Positions 37,201-48,843 are shown, counted from the first letter of the stretch. The stretch is DNA of 64,000 bases from Pelodera strongyloides (GCA_036852015.1 JAANDG010000329.1:99589-163588), one strand, 5' to 3'. Numbers and translations: made by a program. The notes: generated by a model not told the origin, from the sequence alone.

Positions 37201-38343
37201 GCTAAAAAAGGGCATCGGTTTTCGATCAGTGTCATCCGATTGCGAATATCGAAGAATTGTCGCAATGCAAATTGTATAACTATTTTTTTAGCATACGGTG
37301 AGTATATCTGGCATAAGTATATCTGGCCCAAATTTATCATTTATCATGTACCAGACGGCTGCCCCGCCTGAGGCGACCTTCTAGTACATTTTTATTTCAT
37401 ACATACGTGAAACGTGGATTCAAAAGTGATTCAAAAAATTAGCATATGCTAAAATCCTCGCGTTATTGCTTCTTTTGTTGCTCTAGATTTGCATGTTCCT
37501 TGTATTTTAATCGAAGTACTTTGAGCGCCGCGGACGCGCCCGAACGATATACCACACACTTTCCGTATATGCAGCCTTTTTTGGACTTTTGTGAGAGGGG
37601 CGCTCGGGATGTGAGATGGCTCAGTGCATGGGAACATGAACTACTGAACCAATCCTACTTCCTGAGCGTAACGCACATCATCCAAACACACAATCAATCA
37701 ATCAAACAAACAAACAAACAAACAAACAAAGCTCCCAACTTTATATAATAAGATATTTCGTCTCAGTGTCTTCAAAGCACTCCATGTGAGCCAAATATAG
37801 ACGAGGCAAGATATAGAACACAACATAGTGAAATGCTCAGTTTCGAGGCGTTTCGAAAACTTCAATTCGTCATTCTTAATCTTTCTTCTCTTTGTTTCTC
37901 ATAAATCCCGAATGACTGATTGTCGTGACTGACAGGCGACGCATACTCTTTAGTTACAGCATTTATCGAAGAAGGTTTACTTGTTGAGATATTGCTCGTA
38001 CCAATAGCTAACCGGTAACATCCTAGTTGTTGTCAAGAATAAAAATATCACTCACGTTACAAGGTTTGTAGAGATGTTGCTCGTACCAAAAATTAGTAGG
38101 CAGTCGCCTTGTTACTGTTGTTGTTGGTGACGTAGTTGTTGTTGTTGTCGTTGTCGTTGTAGTAGTAGAAGTTGTCGTTGTCGTCGTCGTTGTTGTTGTT
38201 GTGGTTGACGATGTCGTTGTCTTTGGTGACTCACAGTCTTCGGTCGTAGGAAGCCTCCTCGTGACTGTTGTTTTCTCGGTTTCACAGGTTTCCTCGGTGC
38301 ACCGCGACACACTGCACAACATCAAAAACAATAGCAGGCGCAT
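25215..38343 (-). CDS. P5: two-unit Thr-rich modular secreted protein (about 493 aa)
   Basis: Minus-strand exons: 38343-38056 (signal peptide plus T), 37201-37051 (Y), 36612-36430 (Z), 36062-35989 (W), 30963-30838 (A), 29849-29748 (T), 29070-28923 (Y), 28708-28526 (Z), 27878-27805 (W), 25797-25672 (A), 25241-25215 (terminal, APFGINEM). All phases agree. MRLLLFLMLCSVSRC is a signal peptide, followed by TEETCETEKTTVTRRLPTTE and a long poly-Thr tract, so a secreted, O-glycosylated, mucin-like protein is inferred. Cysteines recur once in T, Y, W and A and twice in Z. The 5-kb intron 4 is full of MITEs and may contain another gene. If the weak donors of the W exons are not used, the frame stops within a few codons (EEVLL then TAG; EHETVPFVI then TAG), so shorter products are possible. 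Function unknown. Confidence 0.75.
26350..26521. mobile_element. Palindromic MITE, TTAAAGCGAAATGCTAGC family
   Basis: Second copy of the 18813-18983 element, with inverted arms and AGCATTTCGCTTTAA at the right, in the last A-to-W intron of P5. Confidence 0.8.
26530..27721. mobile_element. TTAAAGGGTCAGGTTCACGA MITE with nested insertion
   Basis: Ends TTAAAGGGTCAGGTTCACGA and TCTGACCCTTTAA are inverted, with AACAATATTTT inside. It contains a second complete MITE at 27199-27681. Confidence 0.65.
27199..27681. mobile_element. TTAAAGGGAT.GGTTCACTAC MITE
   Basis: Long inverted repeat (GGTTCACTACAAAA / TTTTGTAGTGAACC) around a core with CACAGTTTTTTCATTG. A close copy is at 31093-31572. Confidence 0.75.
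27905..28432. mobile_element. Palindromic MITE with degenerate left end
   Basis: Right end GATCCAAACCCTTTAA; left end GATAGGGTCACTAGGA. Inner inverted arms carry GCGTACCGCAG and GTGTTACAAGTGCGAA. It sits 27 bp beyond the start of the second W exon of P5, in the upstream intron. Confidence 0.6.
31093..31572. mobile_element. TTAAAGGGATGGGTTCACTA MITE
   Basis: Inverted repeat element closely related to 27199-27681; it lies 5' of the first A exon of P5. Confidence 0.75.
31780..31975. repeat. GC-rich island with CGCCGCGCAAC motifs
   Basis: Dense CGCCGCG, GCGCGGCGAT and GCGCCA motifs in otherwise AT-rich sequence. It is open in several frames on both strands because of composition. A similar patch is at 35390-35545. 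Confidence 0.6.
32505..32818. mobile_element. Palindromic element with GAAACAG/CTGTTTC ends
   Basis: Inverted arms contain CCCAAAAATCATTCAGTGCG and ATCAGGGACAATTTGAAT. A second copy is at 44349-44647. Confidence 0.65.
32885..33029. mobile_element. CCGGCCGG-family MITE
   Basis: AGGCCGGTTTTTGAAA at the left and ACCGGCCGGTATTCGCTTTA at the right. Confidence 0.65.
33136..33634 (-). CDS. Possible gene nested in P5 intron 4 (3' exons)
   Basis: Three segments with good splice sites and a single consistent set of phases: 33634-33541, 33429-33339 and 33201-33136, ending in TGA. They encode a hydrophobic run around CLLLLNWVAYVLLFDALIV, then SSEDHSRYNLQFKSSS and a Ser/Thr-rich C-terminus. Upstream, 34393-34282 is also open between splice-like sites, but I could not join it in phase. 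No family recognised. It may instead be additional or alternative exons of P5, or a decayed gene. Confidence 0.35.
34605..35002. mobile_element. Intact TTAAAGGGACAGGCCCATCA MITE
   Basis: Complete inverted repeat, TTAAAGGGACAGGCCC to GGGCCTGTCCCTTTAA, with inner arms GGAAAACTTTTTTCCGATGC. It is the undamaged relative of 7718-8575. Confidence 0.85.
35390..35545. repeat. Second GC-rich island
   Basis: GGCGCACC and CCGCCGCGCAACA motifs like those at 31780-31975; no coherent coding frame. Confidence 0.5.
36626..36806. mobile_element. CCGGCCGG-family MITE next to a P5 splice site
   Basis: AAGCGAATTACCGGCCGG at the left and CGGCCGCTATTTCGCTTTAA at the right. Its edge is only 14 bases from the first base of the P5 Z exon (36612). 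Confidence 0.75.
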
Positions 38344-38380
38344 TCTCAGTTGAGTATGTAGGTTGTTCGTTCACGTACAA

Positions 38381-38384
38381 ACTG
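38381..38384 (-). promoter_or_regulatory. Leader acceptor of P5
   Basis: TATTCCAG followed by TTTGTACG lies 38 bases before the ATG. Matching sites precede P4 (near 46860) and P3 (near 54331), so this is a conserved trans-splice or 5'-UTR acceptor. Confidence 0.5.
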
Positions 38385-38615
38385 GAATACACGTACATAC
38401 AATCAAAACGAACAGAAGATAAACAATAAGCAAAGCGAATTCTTTGAAGGAATAAGTGACAGTAAGCTGCGTGTCCTTCATGGGGATCTTTAGGATGAAT
38501 TTTTTTACAAAAATCATTTCATTGAATCAACAAATTGTAGAACACAGAAGCAAACGAGTACTGTGCACAAAAATCCCAATAGTTGTAGAATATTTTGTGC
38601 TGAGGTTTTGTCTAT

Positions 38616-38720
38616 TTTTATACAGGTTGCTGATCTCACATAAAGGCATAAATATTTCACCACTATTCACACGATTTATTGAACAATTTGTGGAGCATTT
38701 TACCTAAAAAAACGATCACA
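38616..38720 (-). promoter_or_regulatory. Conserved upstream block of P5 with TATA-like motif
   Basis: On the minus strand CCTGTATAAAA (38616-38626) lies about 275 bases before the ATG. A further conserved block beyond it contains GTTCAATAAATCGTGTGAA. The same order occurs upstream of P2, P3 and P4, so the promoter seems to have duplicated with the gene. Confidence 0.5.
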
Positions 38721-40187
38721 TTCCTATATTTCCTAAAACATAGCAGGTTGCAAAGACCACATTTTAGAAACAGAAAGAGGTTATAATAAAAGAATAAAAG
38801 AAACATGTGCAGTCGAGAAACCGCGAAATTCAGTCGAGAAACCTGGTCGACCTTCCGCATTAACCATTTTATGCATGAAACTTATGATGGGTATTATGCA
38901 GTTCTTGAAAACTATGCAACTTCTGTAAGATGCAAAGGCGCATTCTTCGCAGAAGCCATTCCAAACTTAAACGCCTGAAACGTACGAAAACTAACGACCG
39001 AGCTGTTCGGGTTGTTGTAGAACTGACAATGAGCTTCCACTCTTTCTTTATACCCGAAACATAATCGCTTCTATTATCATTATTCCCGTATTCCGTTACT
39101 CCCACTGTTTCTGGGGTTTGTTGAACCATCATAGCTTTGTGTGTTGATTATGTTGGATCTTCCTAGAATCTGGCGGTGTTCTTACATTACGGTTACGTGA
39201 CTAGTTATTGATTTGTTCCGTTAATTTGCTTGTTTCTTTGGTGGTGTTTCTTGGTTGACGTGTGTCTCAAAGTTTCACGAGTTTGAAACCACCTGTAACT
39301 CTGTACAAGCGTCTCGACGACTTCTAAAGGGTCTCCTTGTTGATATTATTGAATTCAGTTATCTCGTTGACTTTGTTGTGATCCCTGGTTGCTGCTTACT
39401 ACCCGAGTGAGTTAACTAGGATGTCAACAGAGGCATTAGCTGCGGTTGGGAAATGGCCAAGTGGACATTTTAATCTCAAATTGATGATCTTTCGAAAGGA
39501 AAAATCAACCCTTGGCTTAGCCTATTCGTGTTTCTTGGCAGACTGTTGAAAAAAAAGATTTTTGCCGGCTTGTGGAGCCGTCCGCAAAATGATGGTGCAG
39601 TTCCAATGTTAACATTTATCAACAAGCGAATTCGCCACCTTATCAGCTTACTTGCGTCCTAGGCTAGGTGTGTTATCAACACGTACTTCTGCTTACCTGC
39701 TTTTGTTTTTTTACTTATGGGCCTTGTTTTTGTTAGAATTACACTGAATTCATTACTTTGTTAAACTGGTTGAATGACGAAAGTAAATCTTCACAAACAT
39801 AAAATATAAAGCTTGTTTATGAAAATAAGAAGAGCGCAAGAAGTACATATTATACTGAGGTAAAATAAAAACAAATAATAAAGAGACGGTGAAGGAAATC
39901 ACTTAATTTTTGCCCGGCCATACCGAAATGTGTGCACTCTCTGTTCCAGCAATTATTGATTTTTAACGCGCCCAATTTAAATTCATGTTTACTGTATACT
40001 GTATTTGTGCAGTGAGTTAGAATTTAGGCGGGTTCAACCGTGTACTCTTTTTATCCAGGAAGTCAATATGCTATTTTCTATTGAGGTCTCACAGTAAAAA
40101 ATGTTCATGCCTCCGGAAATTGTAAGTGTTGTCAATATCTTATCTAGTATGTTTTTTTTTAGATATTTCGACTAGTGATCTCCCTCT
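38721..40187. other. Intergenic between P4 and P5
   Basis: No supported exon on either strand. Confidence 0.45.
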
Positions 40188-40567
40188 TTAAAGGGACGGG
40201 CCCATCAAAATAAACCCATATTTTGCATGTTTTTATAATTTGTATAAAGGGGGTTTATTATAATATATGTACACTAAATTTCGGCTAGACTTTATCCCGC
40301 TGAAATTTTTCGGTGTCGATAAACGCATAAGTATACCGTAGAAGACGCACAATTGCACCCTTATTTCCTTACCGTGTCTCCCGAGGATACCTCGCTCTGG
40401 TTGGGACCCGGGAGACCATCTGTCTATATAGCCATATTCCCCCGGGACACGCGACAAGAAAATAAAGGTGCAATTGTGTGTCTTCTACGGTACACTTATG
40501 CGTTTATCGACACCGAAAAATTTCAACGGGATAAAGTCTAGCCGAAATTTAGTGCACATATATTATA

Positions 40568-40610
<43 letters not shown>

Positions 40611-40648
40611 CAAAATATGGGTTTATTTTGATGGGCCCGTCCCTTTAA
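40188..40648. mobile_element. TTAAAGGGACGGGCCCATCA MITE with internal poly-A
   Basis: Inverted ends (TTAAAGGGACGGGCCC / GGGCCCGTCCCTTTAA) with inner arms around CCGAAATTT. An A run of about 39 bases (40570-40608) sits near the right end and breaks the symmetry. Confidence 0.8.
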
Positions 40649-40805
40649 ACACATCACCAGATAGATTACTGAAATCAACGTTTATCCTTGGAATACTACT
40701 TGGGAAAGAAAAAACCATCCTCATGTTCCTTTTTTCTTTTTAATATAGTTCATATTTCTTTATTCACATTGAGTTCTGCGATAAATGAAAAAACTGCTTA
40801 ACGAT

Positions 40806-40853
40806 TTATTTACTTAGAAACTTTCTTTGCTTTTCGCGCCTTCCGTCAACGAC
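40806..40853 (-). CDS. Terminal-exon cassette of P4
   Basis: After GCTTTCAG, sixteen codons read VVDGRREKQRKFLSK then TAA. The surrounding sequence (CAG acceptor, short charged peptide, then AACGATTTATTTACT on the plus strand) matches the P5 terminal exon at 25215-25241 and cassettes at 48844 and 55866. It is in phase with the A exon at 41672, so it may be an alternative end to the exon at 41193-41360. Confidence 0.4.
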   Translation of the reverse strand, partial: VVDGRREKQRKFLSK

Positions 40854-41192
40854 CTGAAAGCTATTTATTATGAATTATAACTCGGAACTTGAGCCTTAAA
40901 AGCTTAGAGCAGTCGTCCGTAAGGGACAGACTGTTCAAAGCGCGGGCCTTGCAAAAATATCTCCTTTTTAAGGCTCAGGTTCGGTTCCGGGAGTTCCGGG
41001 AAAAGTGGTTCAAGTTGAAAACGCAAGAAAGGTTCAGAGATAATGCCAAAATTCTAGACCACTGAATATGCACTATTTGCACTTTTCCTTACAAACGGTT
41101 TGCATTCAGAGTCACCTCTAAAATAACAGAGATATAGTAAGTCCGCTTGCGTTTCTTTCCATACCCTCTTATGTTTATTTTGTTTGCGGAGA

Positions 41193-44100
41193 TTAACATT
41201 GCACACCTGTATAATACTCGGTTGAGGCGCCCCCTGTATAATAAAGGGTCTGGTGTTCAGTTTGAGGCGGGCGAGACGTTGTCGGCGGTCTGGTGCTTGG
41301 CAAGCGTGTTACTGGTCGTGTCGTGGTAGCTGGCGATGCGGATGTCGTATTCCCAGGAAACTAAAAAAAATCCACAATCTCGATTTTTTGAGCAGCGACG
41401 AATTTGCATTTACATTCACATCAAATTTACATATACAGTACAAGATTGAGTACCGCGTAATTTACGAAGGAAGAAAAAATCGAACAAATAGAATCCTTGT
41501 GTGCCAAAAAAAAGTCATATTTTGTTACAATTATTTTGAAAAGATTGTCTGGTGTATTGTCCGAAATATCATGCTTGCCTGCTCACATTGCTATATATTG
41601 TCTTTTTCTATACATAGACATAAACACCCAAGTAATTGTGTGTTGGCATAAAGTACACTCATGTGGCTTACTTCCAAATCGCCGTCTTCACTGATTAGCA
41701 TGATGTAGACATGCCCTGGAGAAAATCCAGAATATATAACACCTTCTAAACAGTAGAAGCGCACTGTCATCCCATTCAAAGTCACGTTCGTGTAGCTCTG
41801 AAAACACAACATTCCGATGGACAGTGTCTAACTCATCTAAAGAAGCCTCATATGACCGCATTCCACATCACCAAAACATACTGAGCAATTCCCCAAGATG
41901 CCACTTAAAAAATATGGCGTCATTTCAATTTGGACCTCGTTAGTGACGATAGTTATAGCGTCCAACTACCGGGATTACAGCGTCCAGCTACCGGAATTAC
42001 CTTTATACGATGCCACAGAATTTCCGCTCACGTTTACACATGTCCCTTAGGGCGCATTCGAGTTGGACATTTTCCGGAAAAGAAAAGGAAAAAAGTGGTT
42101 CGAGATGGATTTCACCAGAAAAGAATGCAATTGCCACGCATACACATGCAAATGATCGATTGATTTTAGTTTCAATTACGGTACAATTGCATTTTCGACA
42201 ATTATTTTGCGTGTATTATTTTTTTTTCTGGGTGTCCATCTCGAACCACTTTTTTCTTTTCTTTTCCGGAAAATGTCCAACTCGAATGCGCCCTTATTAC
42301 CAATTACATTTGTTTCTGTGCTCAACTTTGTGATGTAAAAAATATTATTATATAACAAAAAAAAAGTTGTGAAAAAAGTACCTCTTCGTATGGATACTGG
42401 TCTGGATATGGAAAAATGTACGTTATGTTACCTCCGTCGTTATAGTACCAGCAAGCTGGAAATATATTTGCCTTGAAAACGTCAGTTGCATATATGCGAT
42501 ATTTAACGCATTGTGTCGCTGACAGTACTGACAAATCGCTAACACAGAAACAAAGCAAGAAATTTACAAATTAATCATTTGTTCAATTTCAGTTGTCTAC
42601 CACATTTGTACAGTAAACTCATAGTTGAGCAAACCTTATATGTTTTATATTTTTGCGATGCGTTACGTTTTTCCAATGTTTGTATTTACTATGAGCAGGC
42701 ACCGTCTTCTAGTGGTCTTCTTCCTTGGTACCATTACCCTATGGGAAATTACCGCCATTCGATTAAAAAACGTTCATATGCTGCTTGCTTACTGCTATTC
42801 CTAGTTAGTGGGGGCATTATCGTAGGAGTGTCGTCAACACCGGGATGCAGGTATGCGGTGCACGACCATTCCAAGCCAAACCGGTCGACCTCGCTTCCCG
42901 CACTGATCCAAACTTTCTTTTCATTTGTCTCGTTGAGCCTTAGTAGAGAACCACGGACTCCAAACTCATTTGTACCAATGCATCCTAAAGGTTATAGAAA
43001 CCGACAACTATATTTGAATGCAACGGGTATTTTTTCAATTGAAGCGCATTCTACATTCTAAAGTCATGTGCCGATGTATCGTAACGTTTTACTGGGCAAC
43101 TTGCACGAATTAATATTATCTTACCTGCGTAAAAATAACCGCCCCAAGCACCAGTGACATTAGACATTCCTTCCTGACATTCTAAAAAGTAGGTTCCTGC
43201 CGGGAAGACCCAAGTAGGGGCAGCTTCAGAACCGTTGTGTGCTTCGTTTATTAGTATAGGGCTTGATGCCTAAAAAGTTGGTGCAATTTTTGTTTAATAT
43301 CTGAACCGTCTCTAGGTGGCCACATTCTGTATCCACCGGCTATTAAATCATAAATGTGCAGCTAACGCAAAGTGAGCAAATCATCGGCACTGTCTGGTTC
43401 GAGTCATTTCAATTTCAAGGCGTCCTGAACATGTACATTCGAATATTCGAATTTGCATGCAAATATGTCTCTGGAAAATGCTATTTGTCCATTCTGCATG
43501 CATATTTGAAAAACGTTTCCATTGCCCCCGACGATGTATGACACAGTCTCAAGTAACGCGTTTACTATGGAAAGGGTGAACTTTGTGGTTTATTTTCGTT
43601 TAACTGGGAATCTTTGGACAAATTTTGTTGTTTTTTCCCTAATGGGGAACATACATTCTATCAACACAGCTTGATTTCAAAAAGGGCAAAAAAGGCCTAC
43701 ACATTCCCTTTAGTGACATTCCTTTCGCATCTCTTGTGGAGAATTTGTCTCTTTGGACGGGTACACATTGCCACAATTTCGTATAATAAACTCAACATTG
43801 CCCTTTTTATGTGTTCTCTTTTGAACTTGTGTAGAAAAAGGAATATGAAAATGTTACTCACGTTACAAGGTCTGTAGAGATGTTGCTCGTACCAATAATT
43901 AGTAGGAGTAGAAGTTGTTGTTGTTGTCGTTGTGGTTGTGGTCGTTGTTTCGCCGTCTTCACTGACTAGCAAGATGTAAACATCTGGATAAAATCCCTCG
44001 ATAGGATAATGTTCTTTGCAGTGGAAGCGGACTGTCGTTCCGTTCAAAGACAAGTTCGCGTACACCTGTAAGCAACACTCTTCGATAGAATCAGTCGAAC

Positions 44101-46838
44101 TCATTCGAAACGAGACCGCCTGTGGAGGACCGCATTCCACATAATAATAAATCACTGAGATAGCTCAAGAGAAAGCATGAACTTTTTCGTCACGTTTCCA
44201 TGTTATGCCGGCACTTTGTACGAGTTTAGCATGCCAAAGAATTAACATAATAAATAGGGTTGCATATTCGGGCATTTTATTATATCAGCAGAAGGCCCCG
44301 CGACTTACATGGAAATATGGTTGGTTTAGCATGCGCATACTTATAGTGTATTTATCTCCAGTTTCGCAGGGCCGAAACAGGGCGAATCTGGCCCAAAAAT
44401 CATTCAGCGCGGCTTTCACTTTCCATACATAAGCGCAATTTAAAACTCGCTACAAAAATTGAAAATCAGGGACAAATTTGAATTTAATACAGATTTTCGC
44501 ATGCAAGTAGCTAATACGTGTACTTATTCAAATTTGTCCCTGATCTTCAATTTTTGTAGCGAGTTTCTTAATGAGTTTCTATATGGAAAGTGAAAGCCGC
44601 GCTGAATGATTTTTTGAGGTGTTTCGGCCCTGCGAAACTGGAGATAAATACACTATTATATACAAGCTAAACGTATCAGAATTCACATAATAGGAAACAA
44701 TTGCATCTGCATACTTCGGTGTTGAGCTGCGACACTCTTTTTATAGCCGAACACGCGGATTTGCATTTCCGTAACGCACATCGGTATGCAAATTACGCTA
44801 CAGTTACTCTTTTATATAATAAGATAGTTTTTGTGGAAAAAGTAAGCAAAACCAAACGCGCTGAGAATTATGATATTTCACAGTATAATAACATGGGGTT
44901 TTATAGTGCAGTTCCCCCCCCCCATGGGAGTTTCATGGTGCATTTTCCTGTCTGCAGTAGTTCGTCGAATCAGCCGTCGAAGTTCATTTTTGTCATCAAG
45001 GAATCGGTCGCAAATTAGACATAAAATACGGGAGATTTTTTGAGCGCATAAGCTTAGCTATTGTCAGCCCATCCTCAAGGAGGTTTGCGTACTTCACATC
45101 CTAATAATACAAAAAAGTAGCAACACACCTCTTCGTATGCAGAGCTTTCTGGATAGGGATAAAGTTCGGCCATGTTGCCTTTGTCGTCATAGTACCAGCA
45201 ACCTGTAAAATAAATTTGCACCAAACCTTCATTTGCGTAGATGCTACATTTAACAGAAAGCAGTACTTGTAAGCTGGTGCTGCTCTGCTGGAAGCCTCTT
45301 CAATTCTGCGAACGACAGATACTTATATTTCCAATAGTTACTACTAGCAGGTACCGTCAACTGCTATGAGAAATTACCACAATATGATTTAAAAAGAAAA
45401 TCAAGTTTCTTCTGTTGCTTACTGTAATTTCTAGTTAGGGGAGGCATTATCGTAGGAGTGTCGTCAACACCGGGGTGCAAGTACGTGGTACACGACCACT
45501 TTAAGCCGAATATGTCGATTTGGCTTCCCGCATTTGTCCAAATTACTTTTTCCTCTGTCTCGTTGAACCTGACTAGTGAACCGCTGACACCAAACTCATT
45601 CGTGCCGACGCATCCTAAATGATATAGAAACTTCACCACAAAAGTAAGCACTACGTTTATTTTCTCTGGAACCTATTTTCTCCTCACTTGTTCAAGGCTT
45701 GTGGTTCGAGCGCACCGATTAGCTATGCATCTTTTGCGTTCGACAGTCAACTGTAGCTGCCTTCAATTTTCCCTTTGCAACGTCGAGGTTTGGGTTGAAA
45801 ATTTGGCAATTTCGAATGCAGTGTTCTGCCTATCACTACCAACGATCAACCCGATATCATTATTTTACATAAAAAAATCTAAACTTGTGTTAATAAAGGC
45901 TCGTTCATTACTAACACACCTAAGCAATGCTCTGCTTATCACTACCTAGTTGGATTTTTCGGGTTTTTTTTTTAATTGCACGTATTGTACCGATGTATCG
46001 AGGCGTTTTACTATGCAACTTGCACTAATAAATATTTCCTTACCTGCATAATTATAACCTCCCCAAGCACCAGTGACATTAGACATTCCTTCCTGACATT
46101 CTAAAAAGTAGGTTCCTGCCGGGTAGACCCAATTAGGGTCAACGTCAGAACCGTTGTGTGCTTCGTTTATTAGTATAGGGCTTGATGCCTAAAAGAGTTG
46201 GTGCCATTTTGTGGTTTAATATCTGAACCGTCTCTAGGTGGCCACATTCTGTATCCACCGGCTATTAAATCATAAATGTGCAGCTAACGCAAAGTGAGCA
46301 AATCATCGGCACTGTCTTTTTCATGACAATGTTCGAGAAATGTCAGGGAGTCAAGATGGTTCAAGGGCCAATTTAGAAGCAGCTATGATTGTATTCGGCG
46401 TCAACCATTTTATGCGCTCGCAAAAGAAATGGCATGCTTTCGCATCTCTTGCAGAAATTTTGTCTCTTTCCAAATAGCCAACACTTTCTTCTAATAAACT
46501 CAACATAGCCCTTTTCACGTTACTGATCCCTTTTTAGCTTGCGTATAAAAAGGAAAATAAAAATATTACTCACGTTACAAGGTCTGTAGAGATGTTGCTC
46601 GTACCAATAATTAGTAGGCAGTCGCCGTGTTACTGTTGTTGTTGGTGACGTAGTTGTTGTTGTTGTTGTTTGTTGTTGTCGTCGTTGTGGTTGTTGTGGT
46701 TTTTGTTGTTGTTGTTTTTGGTGACTCACAGTCTTCTGTCATAGGAAGCCTCCTTGTGACTGTTGTTTTCTCTGTTTCGCAGGTTTCCTCGGTGCCCAGA
46801 GATGCACCGCACAACATCAACAACAGTAGCAAACGCAT
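41193..46838 (-). CDS. P4: two-unit Thr-rich modular secreted protein, frameshifted in exon 1
   Basis: Exons: 46838-46574 (signal peptide plus T), 46188-46044 (Y), 45614-45423 (Z), 45202-45129 (W), 44065-43862 (A fused with T), 43269-43125 (Y), 42984-42793 (Z), 42455-42382 (W), 41797-41672 (A), 41360-41193 (Pro/Thr-rich tail with stop). The signal peptide is MRLLLLLMLCGASLG. Exon 1 is 265 bases, one more than a multiple of three: in the ACA repeat the frame slips to Asn codons and stops, whereas the second frame resumes at TVTRRLPTNYWYEQHLYRPC. Either the allele is broken, or the sequence has an error in the microsatellite. Apart from that base the frame is open for about 527 codons. The A and second T modules share one exon. 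The tail ends TEYYTGVQC. Secreted and mucin-like by inference. Confidence 0.7.
42049..42294. mobile_element. Palindromic element in P4 intron
   Basis: AGGGCGCATTCGAGTTGGAC at the left and GTCCAACTCGAATGCGCCCT at the right, with inner TTTTCCGGAAAAG. A foldback element in the last W-to-A intron. Confidence 0.75.
44349..44647. mobile_element. Palindromic element, second copy of the 32505 family
   Basis: CCAGTTTCGCAGGGCCGAAA at the left is mirrored by TTTCGGCCCTGCGAAACTGG at the right. Lies in a W-to-A intron of P4. Confidence 0.75.
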
Positions 46839-47136
46839 TCTCAAATACCTTCGTAACAACTGGAACACACGATCAAAACGAGCATGAGACAAACAAAGGA
46901 CATCGCGCATGCATTGAAGTTTGTAGGAAGGAATCAACGATGCAGAGTAAAGCTGCATGTCCTTTATTAACATTTGGCCTAATATATATATATATATATA
47001 TTTCTTAGAACAAAAAAAAATCATTATATAAAAATCAACTAAATTGTAGAGCACAGAATCAAACGAATACTGTGCGTCAAAAAATCCTATGGTTTTGTTG
47101 AATACTGTGTGGTGTGTGGTATGAATTTGTCTTTTC

Positions 47137-47250
47137 TTTTATACAGGCTACCTCTCTCACATAAATACATAAATATTACGCTTCTATTCACACGATTTAT
47201 TGTACAACTTATAAAATATTTTCCTTAAAAAAGGACACTTTTCCGACATT
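47137..47250 (-). promoter_or_regulatory. Conserved upstream block of P4 with TATA-like motif
   Basis: CCTGTATAAAA on the minus strand (47137-47147), followed upstream by the shared block containing TACAATAAATCGTGTGAA. About 300 bases before the P4 ATG. Confidence 0.5.
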
Positions 47251-47693
47251 TTCCAATTTTTTTATATACAATTCAGGTTGCAAAAGACAACTTCTTAGTG
47301 ACAGAAAAATGTTACACTAAAGGAACATCACATAGCTTGCGGAGATGCACTGTTTCAGAAAAACAAACACTTGCACATGATAAATAGGTATAGATTTTGT
47401 TTTGTGTTACAATATTGTATGTTGCGTTTTTTGTGGGTAATCACCCTGATGCTCCCTATTTAGCGAAACGCTTCATTTACGTTTCTTACGAACACAAAAT
47501 GTGTCTCGCAAGTTTTGTCAAGAAAAGTAATTATCAAAGAAGAAATAAGTAATAATACTAATGAAACATACACAAGAAAGCACTATAAGAACAAAAATAA
47601 ATTGTATAATTATTTCAACAAATAGACCTGGGCTTCGCTCACTCATAAATGAAGTTCTTTGTTAAAAGCAATATCATCTGAATGAGAGTTAAC

Positions 47694-48641
47694 GCCGATC
47701 CACCAACGTTTTTAGCGTGAGAGGTGAGAGCATTATCTCCCCCCAAGAAATAGGTGGGGAGAGATAAAAAATTAACTCTCACCCTTTTTGACAAAGCATT
47801 ATCATGCGTCAGGAAGTGATTTAAAACACATTTGTAATGACTAAATAGTATTTTTTGCCTTTCACATTTTGGTTTTACTGCATTTCACATTGTACGATTC
47901 TGACAAGGAATAAATAAGTTGGCAACATCACGAATTGGTTTTTTTTTTTTTTTTTTTTTTTTTGTTTTTTTTTTTTTTTTTTTTTGGACGTTTTATGATG
48001 ATAGAGAAAAATTCAAACGCCACTCGGTTTAAGACATGGTTACATAAACATAGCCATAGCGGCTTTCATGCCGAGCAAACGTGCTGGGAATGTGCACTGG
48101 CAAATGCCTCGCCTTAGGGCAATGCGACGGAGGTTCTATTACTGCGCCCTGCGAACTTTTTGCAGATGATTATTTTGGATGCTCTTCTCCAGTCTTTTGC
48201 CGCGTTGATATATTTTATTATGCATATATTTATACATTGATTCGAATTGCTCGGTTATTGAAAAAGTGAGCAAGTTCTATTATGAAAACAAACACGAAAA
48301 AATAAAATAAATAAAAAATTTTGGAGAAAATAAGCTAAAAATGTATAAAAGGGAGTGATAGGGGAAAACCGAAGAAAAATGAATAAGTAAATGAATTTTG
48401 TATTTATAAAACTGCGAATAACAAGATTTTCTTGTATAAATAAATAAATATCTCGGGTGAAAGTGTCACCTTCACCCAAAATGTTGGTGGATTGCAAAAT
48501 GTTGCCACGTGAACTCTCACCCGGAATAGCTCTAACTCTCACTCAAATTAGCTCTAACTTTCACCCAGAGTGAGAGTTAAACTGTCACCAAAAATATGTC
48601 TAACTCTCACCCTGGGTGAGAGTTCGTTGGTGGATCCGGCC
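47694..48641. mobile_element. Element with GCCGATCCACCAACG ends and inverted GTGAGAG blocks
   Basis: The left GCCGATCCACCAACG is mirrored by CGTTGGTGGATCCGGC at the right, with several GGTGAGAGTT / AACTCTCACC blocks inside and a long T run at 47938-47985. The ends resemble those at 4718 and 5822. No coding frame belongs to it. Confidence 0.65.
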
Positions 48642-48843
48642 TCTGCTTTCGAAATGTGAAACTTAGTGTATAGGACAACCAAGCGCTCTCGACAGTATTC
48701 ACTGTCACCGTAATCCAAAAAGCTTGTCACGCAAGTGATCAGTCAAATTTTATTCCAAAATATTGTGTGCTTTCACATAGTGGGGAGAAGAGTTTTCGTG
48801 AAATATGCTCTGCACAACGATTTATTCATTTGGTGTTTTATTT

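Noticed and set aside
46654..46887. Plus-strand frame rich in Val (VVVVVV)
   Set aside because: It is the antisense shadow of the Thr-codon tract of P4; the same happens at 59466-59666.
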